Shown: positions 18,791 through 28,604, counted from the stretch's first letter. The stretch is DNA of 64,000 bases from Lachnospiraceae bacterium (GCA_017552715.1 JAFZOW010000085.1:1-64000), one strand, 5' to 3'. The notes: generated by a model not told the origin, from the sequence alone. A program made the numbers and translations.

Positions 18791-20221
18791 ATGGCCAGAA
18801 CACTGCAGGATGTGAAAAAGATGATCGAAGACAACGGGATCTGCATGGTGGATTTCAAGCTTACCGACATCGACGGGCGCTGGAGACATTTAAGTATCCC
18901 GGCGGAACGGCTTACCGAGACCACCATGGAGCTTGGGATCGGCTTTGATGCCAGTAACTACGGTTATGCCCCCATCGAGAGCAGCGACATGGTCTTTATC
19001 CCCGTGCTGGATTCGGCTGTGATCGACCGCTATGCAAAGGTTCCCACCCTTTCCATGATCGGCGATGTCTGCATCATCGATCTGCCGAAGAACCGTCCCT
19101 TCGACCAGTACCCCCGCAATGTGGCCATTCGTGCCCTGGAATATATGAAAGAGACCGGTGTGGCGGATCAGATGATCATCGGTCCCGAATATGAATTCTA
19201 CCTTTTCGATGAAGTGAAATACAATACCGACTATTTCGATATGTTCACCAGCATCCATACCTCTCAGGCAGCTTTTGCTTCCGGAGCGGAGGACAATAAC
19301 AACGGCTACCAGCTGCTGCCGGGGGCCGGCTATCACAACAGCCTGCCCACGGATATACGTAATGACCTGCGCAGCCGTATGTGTATGGCCATGGCGGAAT
19401 GGGGCATCGATGTGAAGTATCATCATCCCGAAGTGGGCGGCAGCGGCCAGATGGAGATCGAGGTAGAGCTGGGCGACATGCTGAAGCTGGCTGACGATAC
19501 CATGAGCGCCAAGTATGTTATCAAGAACGAGGCAGTACAGGACGGCATCACCGCCACCTTCATGCCCAAGCCCCTGGCACAGGAAGCCGGCAGCGGCATG
19601 CATGTGCATATGCATCTTTTCAAGGACGGACAGCCCGTATTCTATGATAAGGACGGTTACGCCCAGCTCAGTAAGGAAGCACATTACTTCATGGGCGGTC
19701 TGCTGAGTCACGCGCGTTCCCTTTGTGCTATAACGAATCCCTCCACCAATTCCTATAAGCGCCTGGTTCCCGGTTTTGAAGCACCGGTGACCATCGGTTA
19801 TGCCATGAGTAACCGCAGCGCCGTGATCCGTATCCCGGCCTACGCCAAGACCCCGGAGACCAAGCGTTTCGAGCTGCGTAATCCGGATGCTACCTGCAAT
19901 CCCTATCTGGCCTATGCTGCCATACTGATGGCGGGTCTGGACGGGATCAAAAATAAGATCGATCCTCACGAGAAAGGCTGGGGACCTTACGACTTCAATC
20001 TCTACACCCTTTCCGAGGAAGAGAAGAAGAAGATCGCCGGACTTCCTTCTACCCTGAACGAAGCCCTGGATGCCCTGGAGGCGGATCATGATTACCTGCT
20101 GGCCGGAGGCGTGTTCCCGGAGCGCCTGCTCACTCAGCTCGTCGGCCGCTGCCGCAAGGCAGCCTCCGCCATCAACAAACTCCCCCATCCCATGGAGTTT
20201 GCGATGTACTATGACCTGTAA
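18791..20221 (+). CDS. glnA: Type I glutamine synthetase
   Basis: GlnA makes glutamine from glutamate, ammonia and ATP as a dodecamer. Motifs seen are the metal ligands in IGPEYEFYLF, HPEVGGSGQMEIE and AGSGMHVHMHLF, the glutamate/ATP loop NPSTNSYKRLVPG, and the flap-side SNRSAVIRIP. At 476 aa with NLYTLSEEE near the C-terminus it resembles the longer GSI-beta type, in which the tyrosine of NLY is adenylylated. Whether modification occurs here is unknown, and no adenylyltransferase is in the window. A very strong SD (GGAGGTG) precedes the ATG. Confidence 0.96.
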   Translation: MARTLQDVKKMIEDNGICMVDFKLTDIDGRWRHLSIPAERLTETTMELGIGFDASNYGYAPIESSDMVFIPVLDSAVIDRYAKVPTLSMIGDVCIIDLPKNRPFDQYPRNVAIRALEYMKETGVADQMIIGPEYEFYLFDEVKYNTDYFDMFTSIHTSQAAFASGAEDNNNGYQLLPGAGYHNSLPTDIRNDLRSRMCMAMAEWGIDVKYHHPEVGGSGQMEIEVELGDMLKLADDTMSAKYVIKNEAVQDGITATFMPKPLAQEAGSGMHVHMHLFKDGQPVFYDKDGYAQLSKEAHYFMGGLLSHARSLCAITNPSTNSYKRLVPGFEAPVTIGYAMSNRSAVIRIPAYAKTPETKRFELRNPDATCNPYLAYAAILMAGLDGIKNKIDPHEKGWGPYDFNLYTLSEEEKKKIAGLPSTLNEALDALEADHDYLLAGGVFPERLLTQLVGRCRKAASAINKLPHPMEFAMYYDL

Positions 20222-20226
20222 TGCCA

Positions 20227-20285
20227 GGGTCAAAAGCTCAAGAGACGATCATGCTCGCATGGATCGGCTCTTGAGTTTGGGACCC
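20227..20285 (+). other. Hairpin after glnA
   Basis: GGGTC and CTCAAGAG (20227-20244) pair with CTCTTGAG and GGACCC (20268-20285) around an inner CATG/CATG stem. There is no T-run, so it is not a clear intrinsic terminator. It leads directly into the GA-paired RNA motif. Confidence 0.6.
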
Positions 20286-20288
20286 GCT

Positions 20289-20350
20289 CGAACATGAGCA
20301 AGTAGCAAAATGCCCTGTTATTGGGCATTGCAGCGGATTGCGAATGTTCG
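20289..20350 (+). other. GA-paired RNA motif, copy 3
   Basis: CGAACATGAGC (20289-20299) pairs with GCGAATGTTCG (20340-20350). The stem is all Watson-Crick except a central tandem G.A/A.G. An inner AATGCCC/GGGCATT hairpin replaces the GCGC hairpin of copies 1 and 2. Conserved loop words AAGTAGC and GCGGATT flank the inner stem. A further hairpin GGATTGC/GCGATCC enclosing GTGC/GCAC follows at 20353-20384. Confidence 0.65.
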
Positions 20351-20458
20351 TAGGATTGCGAGAGTGCGAAGCACGAAGCGATCCGCAGGCATTATAAATT
20401 TGTGCAATATGGGCTAAGGCCCGGAAGATATGAATATCATTATTGAAAGGAGAAGGCA

Positions 20459-23400
20459 ATGAAAAGAAAGAACATGAAAACACTGCAACGCGTAGCTTCA
20501 TGGCTGCTGACCCTCTTCCTGCTGGCCGGGGAGATGGGCGGAACCGGTCTTGCGGTCTACGCAGCGGATGATGATGACGCAGTCTTCATCGATGCGGAGG
20601 AGGAAACGCCGGAGGCTGCTGAAGAAGAGGATGCAGATGGCCTGGGAAAAGGAGGGATCGGTATCACCCTTAAAGTCGTGAAGATCAACGGAGTCCAGGT
20701 CAAAAGCGGGGATTCCGGCACGGGCTGGAATTATAAGGATGGTATCCTTACTCTCGATAACTTTAATCTGACCGATACGACAGCGATCAACGGAAAGTCT
20801 ACGCTCTACAATCAGGTGTATGGTATCTATTCCAACGGTGCCCTGACCATTTCCGTGAATGGGACCTGTGAGATCAATATGGACGGAAAAGATGGTGAGG
20901 CTTTTTACGGGATTTATACCGAAGGAAATCTGACGATAAATAATAAAACCTATTCGAGTGAAGGAACTCTCACGATCAACGGAGCATTGACAAGTTATGG
21001 CGGTGCCGGCATCTATTGCGGCGGTGATCTGACTATAGCGACGGCAAAGAGAAAAAGGGTATTAAGTCCTAAGGGAGGAATGATACTCAAGCCCGGCAGC
21101 CTGAAAGTCAATAGCACAGGAACATATAACAACAATACGGCAGCCGTGACGACCGCCGGAATTCAGGTGGTCGGCAATGTAGATATCAATGGTGCAGAGG
21201 TCATGGCTAATGCAAATACCAATACTACCGGCAATAATTCTGCGGTAGAAGTAGAAGGTGATCTTACCATGATCGGCGGGGCACTGACGGCGGAAAGCTG
21301 CGAACCTTCCGCAAACCACTTTGCGGTTGCTGTGAATGTTGGCGGGAGTGTTACTACAAGTTATTCGTCTACGCTTAAGGCATGCGCCCGCGACGTTATG
21401 ACCTATCCCGGGAACTATGTCGGCTTATACACCGGTGCAGATATCCGGATCGAAGGGGCTGCGGTACTTGAGGCTTATGGTACTTCTAAGAAAGGTATAG
21501 CAGTTCAGACCACAAAGGATCACAATTTCACCATTGGAGAAGACGTTTATATCGTAACACCGGATGAAGGGACTATTGGTGAATGGCAGATTTATAAAAC
21601 TGTCCTGGATAACGAAGGTGAATATGCTTCGAAGGTTCAGATTAAGAAGGGTACGCCTTACGACGTGTGGCTGGGGAGCACCCGTATCGATTCCGAGAAC
21701 TGCAATGATCTTACAGGCGTGGTTACCGGAACAAGTGCATCATATAATGCCGCGACGAATACACTTACACTTGTAGCAGTGAGCGGAGTAAATGGAAATC
21801 ATAAGCTGGGGGATGAGACCGGACTGATCGTCGCAAAACAGCCTCTTACCATCATGGGTTTATTGGTTGCTATGGATGCGAAGGATGCGGCCGATCATGT
21901 GGTCCTTATGGATGATAATGCTGATCTCACTCTTTTAGGCCTTCTAATGCAGTTTACTTCCAAGAAAAGTGCGGTTAAAACCCTTGGAAATTCAAAACTG
22001 CTGGTCGATAACAGTGTTACTGCTTTAGGACTTACATCTACGGAGGATCATGGAGCAGATCTTGGCGGCGGGCTCATCGTCAAAGCCGGAGGCATAGTTG
22101 TAAAAGGAGAGGAAGATGGCATTCACTCTGAATCCGGTACTGTAGAATTACAGGGCGGAAGAATATCTTCGACATCCGGGGCAAGCGGGACCACTTATGC
22201 GATCTATGCCGAAAAGATCAATTATGATGAAGGCACGACCGTGATCGAAAAGCCGGAGAATGCTACCAAGTATGAAGAGCTCGGTCATGAGATCATACTG
22301 GACAAGGATGGATATGCAGCAAAAGAGGTAGTGCTCTCTTCCTCCCTGAAACCTATTGATGACCTGAGTCAAAGTAACATCACCTATGGTGAGGTACTGC
22401 CGGATCCCGAATGGACAAAACATGAAGGAACTGCAACGTTCAGCTATGAAGGCATTCTGTTAAAGGATGGAAGCAGTTACGGACCGACAAGTGATAAGCC
22501 TACCGCCGCCGGTAGTTATATTGTGACGGTAACGGAAGTCAAAGACGAGAATACCTATCGCGGAAGACAGACTTTTGAGATCCTGCCCAAGACCCTTACG
22601 GTAAAGGCTGATCCGGATCCGGCGGAAGTTGTATACACCGGCGATGCTTATGTAAAACTGAAGAACATAGAACTTGACGGAGTTGTAGGTTCGGACGATG
22701 TTGCGTTGGAAGATACGGAGATCTACGGCGTGATGGCCGATGAGAATGTCGGTGTAGACAAGCCTGTGAACAAGATCGATTTCATGGGTGCGACTCTTAT
22801 CGGTGAAGATGCCGGCAATTATCTGCTGGACGATACGCTTACCGGTGTGAAGGTCACCGTTATCAAAGAAACGATCTCAGACCGGGAGGAGGAAACGCCT
22901 GTGGAAGAAGGGCAGGCATACAGCCAGGATCTGACATATGATCTGGTCGAGGATGCAAGCTTCGGTGCGATCACATACCTTGATGGTGAGGATCAGCTGG
23001 AAGTAGCGGCATCCTTCACAGGAAACACGCTCAGCTGGAAGATGAAGTCTGAGCTGACCAAGAATGTCGTCATGGAGATCAAAGTAAACGGCGGCACGAA
23101 TCATAACGATTATAAGGTCATCTTAACGCTTAAGATCCCTCATATCTGCAAAGACTATCTGGAGGCAGTGGAAGAGGAACCTACCTGCACGGATCCCGGC
23201 TGCAAGCTGATCTATAAGTGCCAGAACTGCGGCGAGCTCTACAAAGATGCTGATGCAACGGAAAAAATTACAGATCCTTCACCTTATGTCATCCCTGCAT
23301 TGGGTCATGACTGGGATAACGGTGTTATTACCGATCCTCCTACCAGGAGTCATATCGGCGAGAAGACTTATACCTGTAAGAGATGTGGAGATACCGATAC

Positions 23401-24340
23401 CGATCCGGCCTATTATGTCCATTCCGGCCTGGATCCAGTACCTGAGAATCTGGACAGTGTTACCGAGCTTTATCTGGTACAGGGACAGAAATTCACTTTG
23501 AGCGCCAACTGGGTCGTGGTGAACAAGAAGGACAAGAGATTCCTTGCAGTAAACAAAAAGACCGGCGTTGTGAATGCAAAGAAAGTAACGTCAGCAGCTG
23601 TGACCATCAGCCACAACAGCGGGCGCACCATCGATGTGAACATCAGCAAGCCGACCCTTACGAAAAAGCTGAAGCTGAATGCGGGCGAGACCCAGGCCCT
23701 GAGCCTGACGGCGGACAGCCATCTGGATGTGTACTGGTACAGTGCCAAGCCGGATGTAGCGACCGTGGACCAGAGCGGTAAGGTGACGGGCGTATCCAAG
23801 GGCAGCGTAAAGATCACGGCTTACATCGGCGGCAAGGCTTACAACTGCTCGGTCAGCGTGAAGGAACCTGCTGTCTCCGATAACCGCACGCTCCACATGA
23901 ACGTGGGCACCAGCAAGACCCTGAGCCTGAAGGGCATCAAGGAATGGAAGAGCGCGGACGATACCATCGCTACCACGAAGAATAAAAAGGGTGTAAATAC
24001 AAAGAAGATCACTACCGTATCACAGGGTGATGTACAGCTGACAGCCAGTGCTAACGGCGTGGAGTACACAGTTGAGCTTACGGTAGAGAATATCACATTG
24101 AAAAACACAGAACTCAAGACTGCCAAGGGCAAGAACAAGTACACTTTGGAAATGAATGTGGACGATGTTCTGCCTCTGAATTTTGCTTATGTACAGCAGG
24201 ATCTGCTCTTCAAGAGCAGCAAGCCGGACATAGCTTTTGCAAACGAGAACGGTGTGATCGAAGCAAGAGCCGCCGGCAAGAGCAAGATCACGACCAAGAT
24301 CAACGGCAAGACGGTCACGGTGACGGTGATCGTAAAATAA
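20459..24340 (+). CDS. Giant secreted surface protein A (beta-helix, MBG, BIG2-like tail)
   Basis: This is a 1293-aa secreted protein. The signal peptide is about residues 1-35 (core WLLTLFLLAGEMGGTG), followed by an acidic linker rich in Asp/Glu. Residues about 65-620 are Gly/Asn-rich beta-helix-like repeats, including a module opening with YDVWLGSTRIDSENCND. Residues about 640-805 look like MBG/YDG-type domains (FEILPKTLTVKA, YLLDDTLTGVKVTV). At about 890-965 is a Cys-rich zinc-ribbon-like segment (CTDPGCKLIYKCQNCGELY, then GHDWDNG). The C-terminal 300 residues are three BIG2-like repeats ending FKSSKPDIAFANENG. No LPXTG, SLH or transmembrane anchor is visible. Function is probably adhesion or surface binding. 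Confidence 0.8.
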   Translation: MKRKNMKTLQRVASWLLTLFLLAGEMGGTGLAVYAADDDDAVFIDAEEETPEAAEEEDADGLGKGGIGITLKVVKINGVQVKSGDSGTGWNYKDGILTLDNFNLTDTTAINGKSTLYNQVYGIYSNGALTISVNGTCEINMDGKDGEAFYGIYTEGNLTINNKTYSSEGTLTINGALTSYGGAGIYCGGDLTIATAKRKRVLSPKGGMILKPGSLKVNSTGTYNNNTAAVTTAGIQVVGNVDINGAEVMANANTNTTGNNSAVEVEGDLTMIGGALTAESCEPSANHFAVAVNVGGSVTTSYSSTLKACARDVMTYPGNYVGLYTGADIRIEGAAVLEAYGTSKKGIAVQTTKDHNFTIGEDVYIVTPDEGTIGEWQIYKTVLDNEGEYASKVQIKKGTPYDVWLGSTRIDSENCNDLTGVVTGTSASYNAATNTLTLVAVSGVNGNHKLGDETGLIVAKQPLTIMGLLVAMDAKDAADHVVLMDDNADLTLLGLLMQFTSKKSAVKTLGNSKLLVDNSVTALGLTSTEDHGADLGGGLIVKAGGIVVKGEEDGIHSESGTVELQGGRISSTSGASGTTYAIYAEKINYDEGTTVIEKPENATKYEELGHEIILDKDGYAAKEVVLSSSLKPIDDLSQSNITYGEVLPDPEWTKHEGTATFSYEGILLKDGSSYGPTSDKPTAAGSYIVTVTEVKDENTYRGRQTFEILPKTLTVKADPDPAEVVYTGDAYVKLKNIELDGVVGSDDVALEDTEIYGVMADENVGVDKPVNKIDFMGATLIGEDAGNYLLDDTLTGVKVTVIKETISDREEETPVEEGQAYSQDLTYDLVEDASFGAITYLDGEDQLEVAASFTGNTLSWKMKSELTKNVVMEIKVNGGTNHNDYKVILTLKIPHICKDYLEAVEEEPTCTDPGCKLIYKCQNCGELYKDADATEKITDPSPYVIPALGHDWDNGVITDPPTRSHIGEKTYTCKRCGDTDTDPAYYVHSGLDPVPENLDSVTELYLVQGQKFTLSANWVVVNKKDKRFLAVNKKTGVVNAKKVTSAAVTISHNSGRTIDVNISKPTLTKKLKLNAGETQALSLTADSHLDVYWYSAKPDVATVDQSGKVTGVSKGSVKITAYIGGKAYNCSVSVKEPAVSDNRTLHMNVGTSKTLSLKGIKEWKSADDTIATTKNKKGVNTKKITTVSQGDVQLTASANGVEYTVELTVENITLKNTELKTAKGKNKYTLEMNVDDVLPLNFAYVQQDLLFKSSKPDIAFANENGVIEARAAGKSKITTKINGKTVTVTVIVK

Positions 24341-24364
24341 CTACTTAAGTCACGTATCATGGAG

Positions 24365-24402
24365 CTGCCGCACTGATTGTTTAGTGCGGCAGTTCTTTTT
24401 TT
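24365..24402 (+). terminator. Terminator after surface protein A
   Basis: CTGCCGCACT (24365-24374) and AGTGCGGCAG (24383-24392) form a perfect 10-bp stem followed by a T-run. Confidence 0.92.
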
Positions 24403-24447
24403 GCCTGCTTAAAGCACGCCCTTTTGTAATACATATTTAAATAACCC

Positions 24448-24476
24448 TTGCGCGCTTGCTATAGTTGTGCTATACT
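24448..24476 (+). promoter_or_regulatory. Promoter of the PD-(D/E)XK protein
   Basis: TTGCGC, 17 bp, then TATACT preceded by TGC (extended -10). The leader of about 110 nt contains GCTGC/GCAGC and CCTG/CAGG hairpins. Confidence 0.5.
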
Positions 24477-24590
24477 CACATCATTTAGAGCTGCATTCCG
24501 CAGCACCTGACAGGCTTCCTGCCGGGAGATTTCAAAGCTTTATTTATTGAAACCACAGGCAAAATGCATTACAATGAAAGGAGTTTTTTT

Positions 24591-25526
24591 ATGGTTAATC
24601 GAGAACACAAAGACCGGCTTTTTAAGATGATATTCGGGAGAGAAGAGCATCGGGAATGGACCCTCAGCCTTTACAACGCAGTGAACGGGACGGCTTATGA
24701 CGATCCGTCACTGATCGAATTCAACACCATGGAAGAAGTGTTGTTCATGGGGATGAAAAATGACGTGTCCTTTTTGATGGATTCGCGGCTCAGCCTGTGG
24801 GGTCATCAGAGTACGCCGGCTCCAAATGCGCCACTACGATGCATCATGTATCTGGGAAGGCTGTGGACTAAAGAATTCGTAGGAAAGAGATCTTTATATA
24901 GCAGTAAGACCATAAGCCTTCCGGTACCCAAATGTGTAGTGTTTTATAACGGAACGGAGGAGGAAGAAGAGGAATGTGTGCTAAGCCTGAGCGATGCTTT
25001 TCCGGAGAATAAGCGGGCTGAGGCGGATGTGGAATTAAAGGTACACCTGCTTAATGTGAACAAGGGATATAACCGGAAGCTTATGGATGCCTGCCGGCCG
25101 ATGTATGAATATGCATGGCTTGTATCAAGTATACGGGAGAATAAGCGGACTATGGATATCGAAGCAGCGGTTAATAAGGCTTTGGATGAGATGCCGCAGG
25201 ATTTTGGGATCCGGGATTTTCTGATCAGGAATCGGGAGGAAGTGCAGATGAATATTCTCACAGAGTATGATGAGGAATTGGAATGGCAGCTGATCCGGCA
25301 GGATGAACGGGAACTGGGGAGAGAAGAAGGAATAGAATTAGGCAGTGAGCGTCGTCTGATCGATCAGATCTGCAAAAAGCTGCGAAAAGGGATGGATGTA
25401 CGGCAGATCGCAGATGAATTAGAAGAGGATGAAATCCATGTACAGAAGATCTGCGATATCGCTAAAGCTTTTGCTCCGGAATATGATACTGAAAAGGTAT
25501 TTGGGGCCGTGCAGGAAAAAATCTGA
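24591..25526 (+). CDS. Rpn/PD-(D/E)XK nuclease-family transposase-like protein
   Basis: The 311-aa protein matches the Rpn-like PD-(D/E)XK family that is widespread in Lachnospiraceae: a start around DRLFKMIFG, the nuclease strand NDVSFLMDSRLSLWGHQST followed by PLRCIMYLGR. As I recall the family, the last motif is usually EHQST; here the position before HQS is glycine, so the presumed metal-binding glutamate is missing and catalysis may be impaired. The C-terminus has a coiled region and a helix-turn-helix-like stretch (MDVRQIADELEEDEIHV). The ATG at 24591 has an AAAGGAG SD; the upstream ATG at 24564 does not. These proteins promote recombination but are not true transposases. Confidence 0.75.
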   Translation: MVNREHKDRLFKMIFGREEHREWTLSLYNAVNGTAYDDPSLIEFNTMEEVLFMGMKNDVSFLMDSRLSLWGHQSTPAPNAPLRCIMYLGRLWTKEFVGKRSLYSSKTISLPVPKCVVFYNGTEEEEEECVLSLSDAFPENKRAEADVELKVHLLNVNKGYNRKLMDACRPMYEYAWLVSSIRENKRTMDIEAAVNKALDEMPQDFGIRDFLIRNREEVQMNILTEYDEELEWQLIRQDERELGREEGIELGSERRLIDQICKKLRKGMDVRQIADELEEDEIHVQKICDIAKAFAPEYDTEKVFGAVQEKI

Positions 25527-25579
25527 ATGTGTTATTAGAAAGACCGTGAACTTACCATGTGCCGCTGAGGACTGCTTAA

Positions 25580-27214
25580 TTGAAGCATAAGACAACGATC
25601 GTATTTACCGGCATCTTCCTGCTTGCCGGGATCTGTTACCTTAGCTCCAGGACCGGGAGCGCTTTTTTTAATACTCTGATGTTCTGCCTGAATGCGACCC
25701 TGCTGCTGGGGCTTATCATCTTCTGGATGCACACGGTAAATGCAAGACTTCTTAAAACGAAGATCCGCTCCTATATTTATGCGGCAGGAGTTTTTATGCT
25801 CCTTTTCCTTATGTTAAGAGTGTTTAAGTACCGCGGCATTGTGAATGGCGTTATCCCGGCCCGCTATGTGACCTATCTGTATTTTATCCCTCGTATCATG
25901 ATCCCGACGCTCTTTTTGATCACGGCGGTCAGGCTGGCCGGGGATCGGATCCTCCACAGACGCCTGAGCCTGGGGCTTTTGATCACCGGATGTGCCCTTA
26001 TGGCCTTGCCGCTTACGAATGACCTGCACGGCTTTGTATATCGCCCGAAGGTTGAAATGGCACTGTTTGACATGACAAGCTCCACATACTCCTGGGGGCC
26101 CGGCTTTTTTCTGCTGTATGCGTGGATCATGATCGTGTTGATCTCGGGAATGATCGTGCTCTTTATGATCATGAGCAGAAGGGACAAAAAGCTGGTCATC
26201 ATGCTTGCATTCGCCATTCTTCTATGGCTGTCCGTCAAGCTCTTCATTTCACTGGTGGTCGACCGTCTGAATACAGCCAGGATGTATAGCGGTGTCGAGA
26301 TCGACTGCTTTTCCATGCTCCTGATCTTTGAATGCTGCATACGCAGCAGACTCATCCCCTACAATGAGAATTATGCAGGCTTTTTTCACAGTCTCAGCAC
26401 GCCTGTGCTGATCACCGGGCCCGGTCTGGATACCGTTTACGCGAGCTCTGCCCCGATACAGGCAACGAAAGAAATACTTGCATCGGCGCAACGCTCCCCT
26501 GTTTATCTTGATGAAGATACGAGGCTCATGTGTATGAAGATCCGTGCGGGATACACCTTCTGGACGGAGGATGAAAGTGAGCTCCATAAGGAGCAGAGAC
26601 GCCTTGCCGAGGCGAATGCGGTGCTGAGCGAGGAAAATGACCTGATCGCACTGGAGAGACGGCTGAAGGAACAGAAGGCGCAGCTTGAAGCGCAGGAGCT
26701 TGTGTATAAAAAGATCGGTGCCGCCATAGCTCCGAAGCAGAAAAAGATAGGCGAACTCTTAAGCTCTACACAGCCGGACGCAGAGGACTTTGCTTTTGTG
26801 CTGGGAAAGGTCTGTGTGCTTAACGCTTATTCCAAGCGGAAGACCAACCTGCTCCTGCTGTCCGAAGAGTCGCTGCCGAAACCGAACCGCGAACTTTTCC
26901 TTGCTCTGTCCGAATCCGCACGTTTTCTGAAGTGCTGCGGTATCGATGCGGCTGCCGTAGGGGAAGAGGCTTCCTCCCTGCCTCTTTCCGATATCCATGA
27001 GCTTTATGATACCTTCGAGACCCTGATCGAAGCTTACCTGCCCGCACTTAAGGAAATGACGGTATCCATAATGCCGGATGGGATCCGCGTGGCAATGGAA
27101 GCTGCAGGAACAGTGGAGATCCCGGAAGCGGATCTTCCGGTAAAGTGCATGGAAAGTGACGGTCTGCTCTTTTTTACCATTAATAGAAGGAATGCGGGAG
27201 GTGCGGTGAAATGA
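25580..27214 (+). CDS. Seven-TM sensor protein without a recognisable kinase core
   Basis: About 7-8 hydrophobic segments fill residues 5-260 (for example LLLGLIIFWMHTV and WIMIVLISGMIVLFMIMS), as in the 7TM N-terminal sensor domain of some Firmicutes histidine kinases. A PAS-like segment follows (YAGFFHSLSTPVLITG), then a long coiled coil (about 330-390) and a C-terminal domain with no H-box, N-box or glycine boxes that I can find. It starts at a TTG (25580) with GAGG upstream. It overlaps the next gene by 4 nt. It probably serves as a ligand-sensing partner for the adjacent kinase; that is inference. Confidence 0.65.
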   Translation: MKHKTTIVFTGIFLLAGICYLSSRTGSAFFNTLMFCLNATLLLGLIIFWMHTVNARLLKTKIRSYIYAAGVFMLLFLMLRVFKYRGIVNGVIPARYVTYLYFIPRIMIPTLFLITAVRLAGDRILHRRLSLGLLITGCALMALPLTNDLHGFVYRPKVEMALFDMTSSTYSWGPGFFLLYAWIMIVLISGMIVLFMIMSRRDKKLVIMLAFAILLWLSVKLFISLVVDRLNTARMYSGVEIDCFSMLLIFECCIRSRLIPYNENYAGFFHSLSTPVLITGPGLDTVYASSAPIQATKEILASAQRSPVYLDEDTRLMCMKIRAGYTFWTEDESELHKEQRRLAEANAVLSEENDLIALERRLKEQKAQLEAQELVYKKIGAAIAPKQKKIGELLSSTQPDAEDFAFVLGKVCVLNAYSKRKTNLLLLSEESLPKPNRELFLALSESARFLKCCGIDAAAVGEEASSLPLSDIHELYDTFETLIEAYLPALKEMTVSIMPDGIRVAMEAAGTVEIPEADLPVKCMESDGLLFFTINRRNAGGAVK

Positions 27215-28581
27215 GCGATCTGGGCGCTATAACCGATACCATCCCCTGGTATTTTATCTGTATTGTGGCTCTTATTCTTTTGGTCGGTTCCATTACTATA
27301 TTCCTGCGTGCCGTTTTTGACGCACGCGGGAAGATAACAGCAGCATTTGCAGCTATGAACCTGTTACTTTCCTTCTGTCTGTATTTTATCCTGATGGACT
27401 GCTTTGCTTTTTGTAATATGACCACTTCCCGTATCCGTGCATTTCTCCCCTTCGAGGAGAGGCTTTTTGCGATTCCGTATTTCTATTATGCCCTGATAGA
27501 AGTGGTATCGGGCGTACTTTTGCTGCTGTGCAGCCGTGACGCATTAAGTTACCGGAAACGAAATCTGACGCAGGACTCCATAAAGCAGGCACTGGACAGT
27601 CTCCCCGAAGGGATACTGATCAGCAGCAGGGACGGTATCGTGCGTCTGGCAAACCTTAAGATGAACAGGCTTTGCAGGCTTTTAACCGGGGAGATCCTGA
27701 AGGACGCCGGTAAATTCCGGGAACAGATCATGGAAATGGGGAAAAAGCAGGGTAGTGGTTTCCTTGTGCGGTCAGAGGGCGGTATCTTCCTGTTTGAAAA
27801 AGGGAGTTTTGAACTTCACGGCGATACATATGAACGCATTACGGCGGTGGACGTGAGCGACCGCTATCAGATCATTGATGAGCTGGAAGAAAAAAACGGG
27901 CATCTGCTTGATATCAAGCGCAGGATGAAGGATGCTACCGAGCTTTCTGCGGAAATGTTCATTTCGCAGGAGGAGGCGGATGCCAGAGCCGCTCTCCATA
28001 ATCAGCTGGGGCAGGTGCTGCTGATGGGCCGGCATTATATACAGCATAAGGATACGACGGATCCGAAGCTGGTATATATGGCTACCCGGCAGATGAACAG
28101 CTTCCTTCTGGGTGAGGAAGCCGAACCGTACAAAGGGGAGGAAGATGATCTTTCCAGGGCTGTAGCCATGGCGGGAAGCATAGGTGTTACGGTCAGTATC
28201 CGCGGGGAGATTCCGAAGGACAGCGCTGTCCGCGAGCTCCTGAGTCGGGCGCTTACGGAGTGTACCGCCAATACCGTAAAGCATGCCGGCGGAGATTCGG
28301 TCACGGTAGATATATCTGAAGGCAGGCAAGATATGCCGGGCGTATCCGAAGTGGCGGGGAATACGCCGGATAACACCCAAGGCGGACAGTCCGTTATCAT
28401 CAGGATAACAAACAACGGCACTCCGCCGAAGGGCAGGGTCAGCGAGTCCGGCGGTCTGCTTTCCCTGCGGCGAGATGTCGAGGCAGCAGGCGGGGTCATG
28501 GAGATAGTATCCGAGCCGGAGTTTGTGTTAAGCATATCCTTAAATCAAAATAATGATCTGAAAAATGGTACAAACGGGTGA
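27211..28581 (+). CDS. Sensor histidine kinase (PAS, HisKA_3-like, HATPase)
   Basis: The protein has three N-terminal TM segments (about 13-32, 46-66, 88-107) and a PAS domain (about 125-215, LPEGILISSRDGIVRLAN). The dimerisation helix holds the likely phosphorylated His263 in AALHNQLGQVLLMG; the residue after His is Asn rather than the usual Asp/Glu. In the HATPase domain the N-box is ECTANTVKHAG (Asn355), the G1 region reads NNG instead of DNG, and the last glycine box is GGLLSLRRDVEAAGG. The altered acidic residue could lower ATP binding. It is translationally coupled to the 7TM protein and followed 39 bp later by its response regulator. Confidence 0.82.
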   Translation: MSDLGAITDTIPWYFICIVALILLVGSITIFLRAVFDARGKITAAFAAMNLLLSFCLYFILMDCFAFCNMTTSRIRAFLPFEERLFAIPYFYYALIEVVSGVLLLLCSRDALSYRKRNLTQDSIKQALDSLPEGILISSRDGIVRLANLKMNRLCRLLTGEILKDAGKFREQIMEMGKKQGSGFLVRSEGGIFLFEKGSFELHGDTYERITAVDVSDRYQIIDELEEKNGHLLDIKRRMKDATELSAEMFISQEEADARAALHNQLGQVLLMGRHYIQHKDTTDPKLVYMATRQMNSFLLGEEAEPYKGEEDDLSRAVAMAGSIGVTVSIRGEIPKDSAVRELLSRALTECTANTVKHAGGDSVTVDISEGRQDMPGVSEVAGNTPDNTQGGQSVIIRITNNGTPPKGRVSESGGLLSLRRDVEAAGGVMEIVSEPEFVLSISLNQNNDLKNGTNG

Positions 28582-28604
28582 TTTCCGCCCTGATCTTCCT
28601 TTGA

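Noticed and set aside
18890-20233. 447-codon minus-strand frame opposite glnA
   Set aside because: It is antisense to glutamine synthetase with histidine/glycine-rich nonsense composition.
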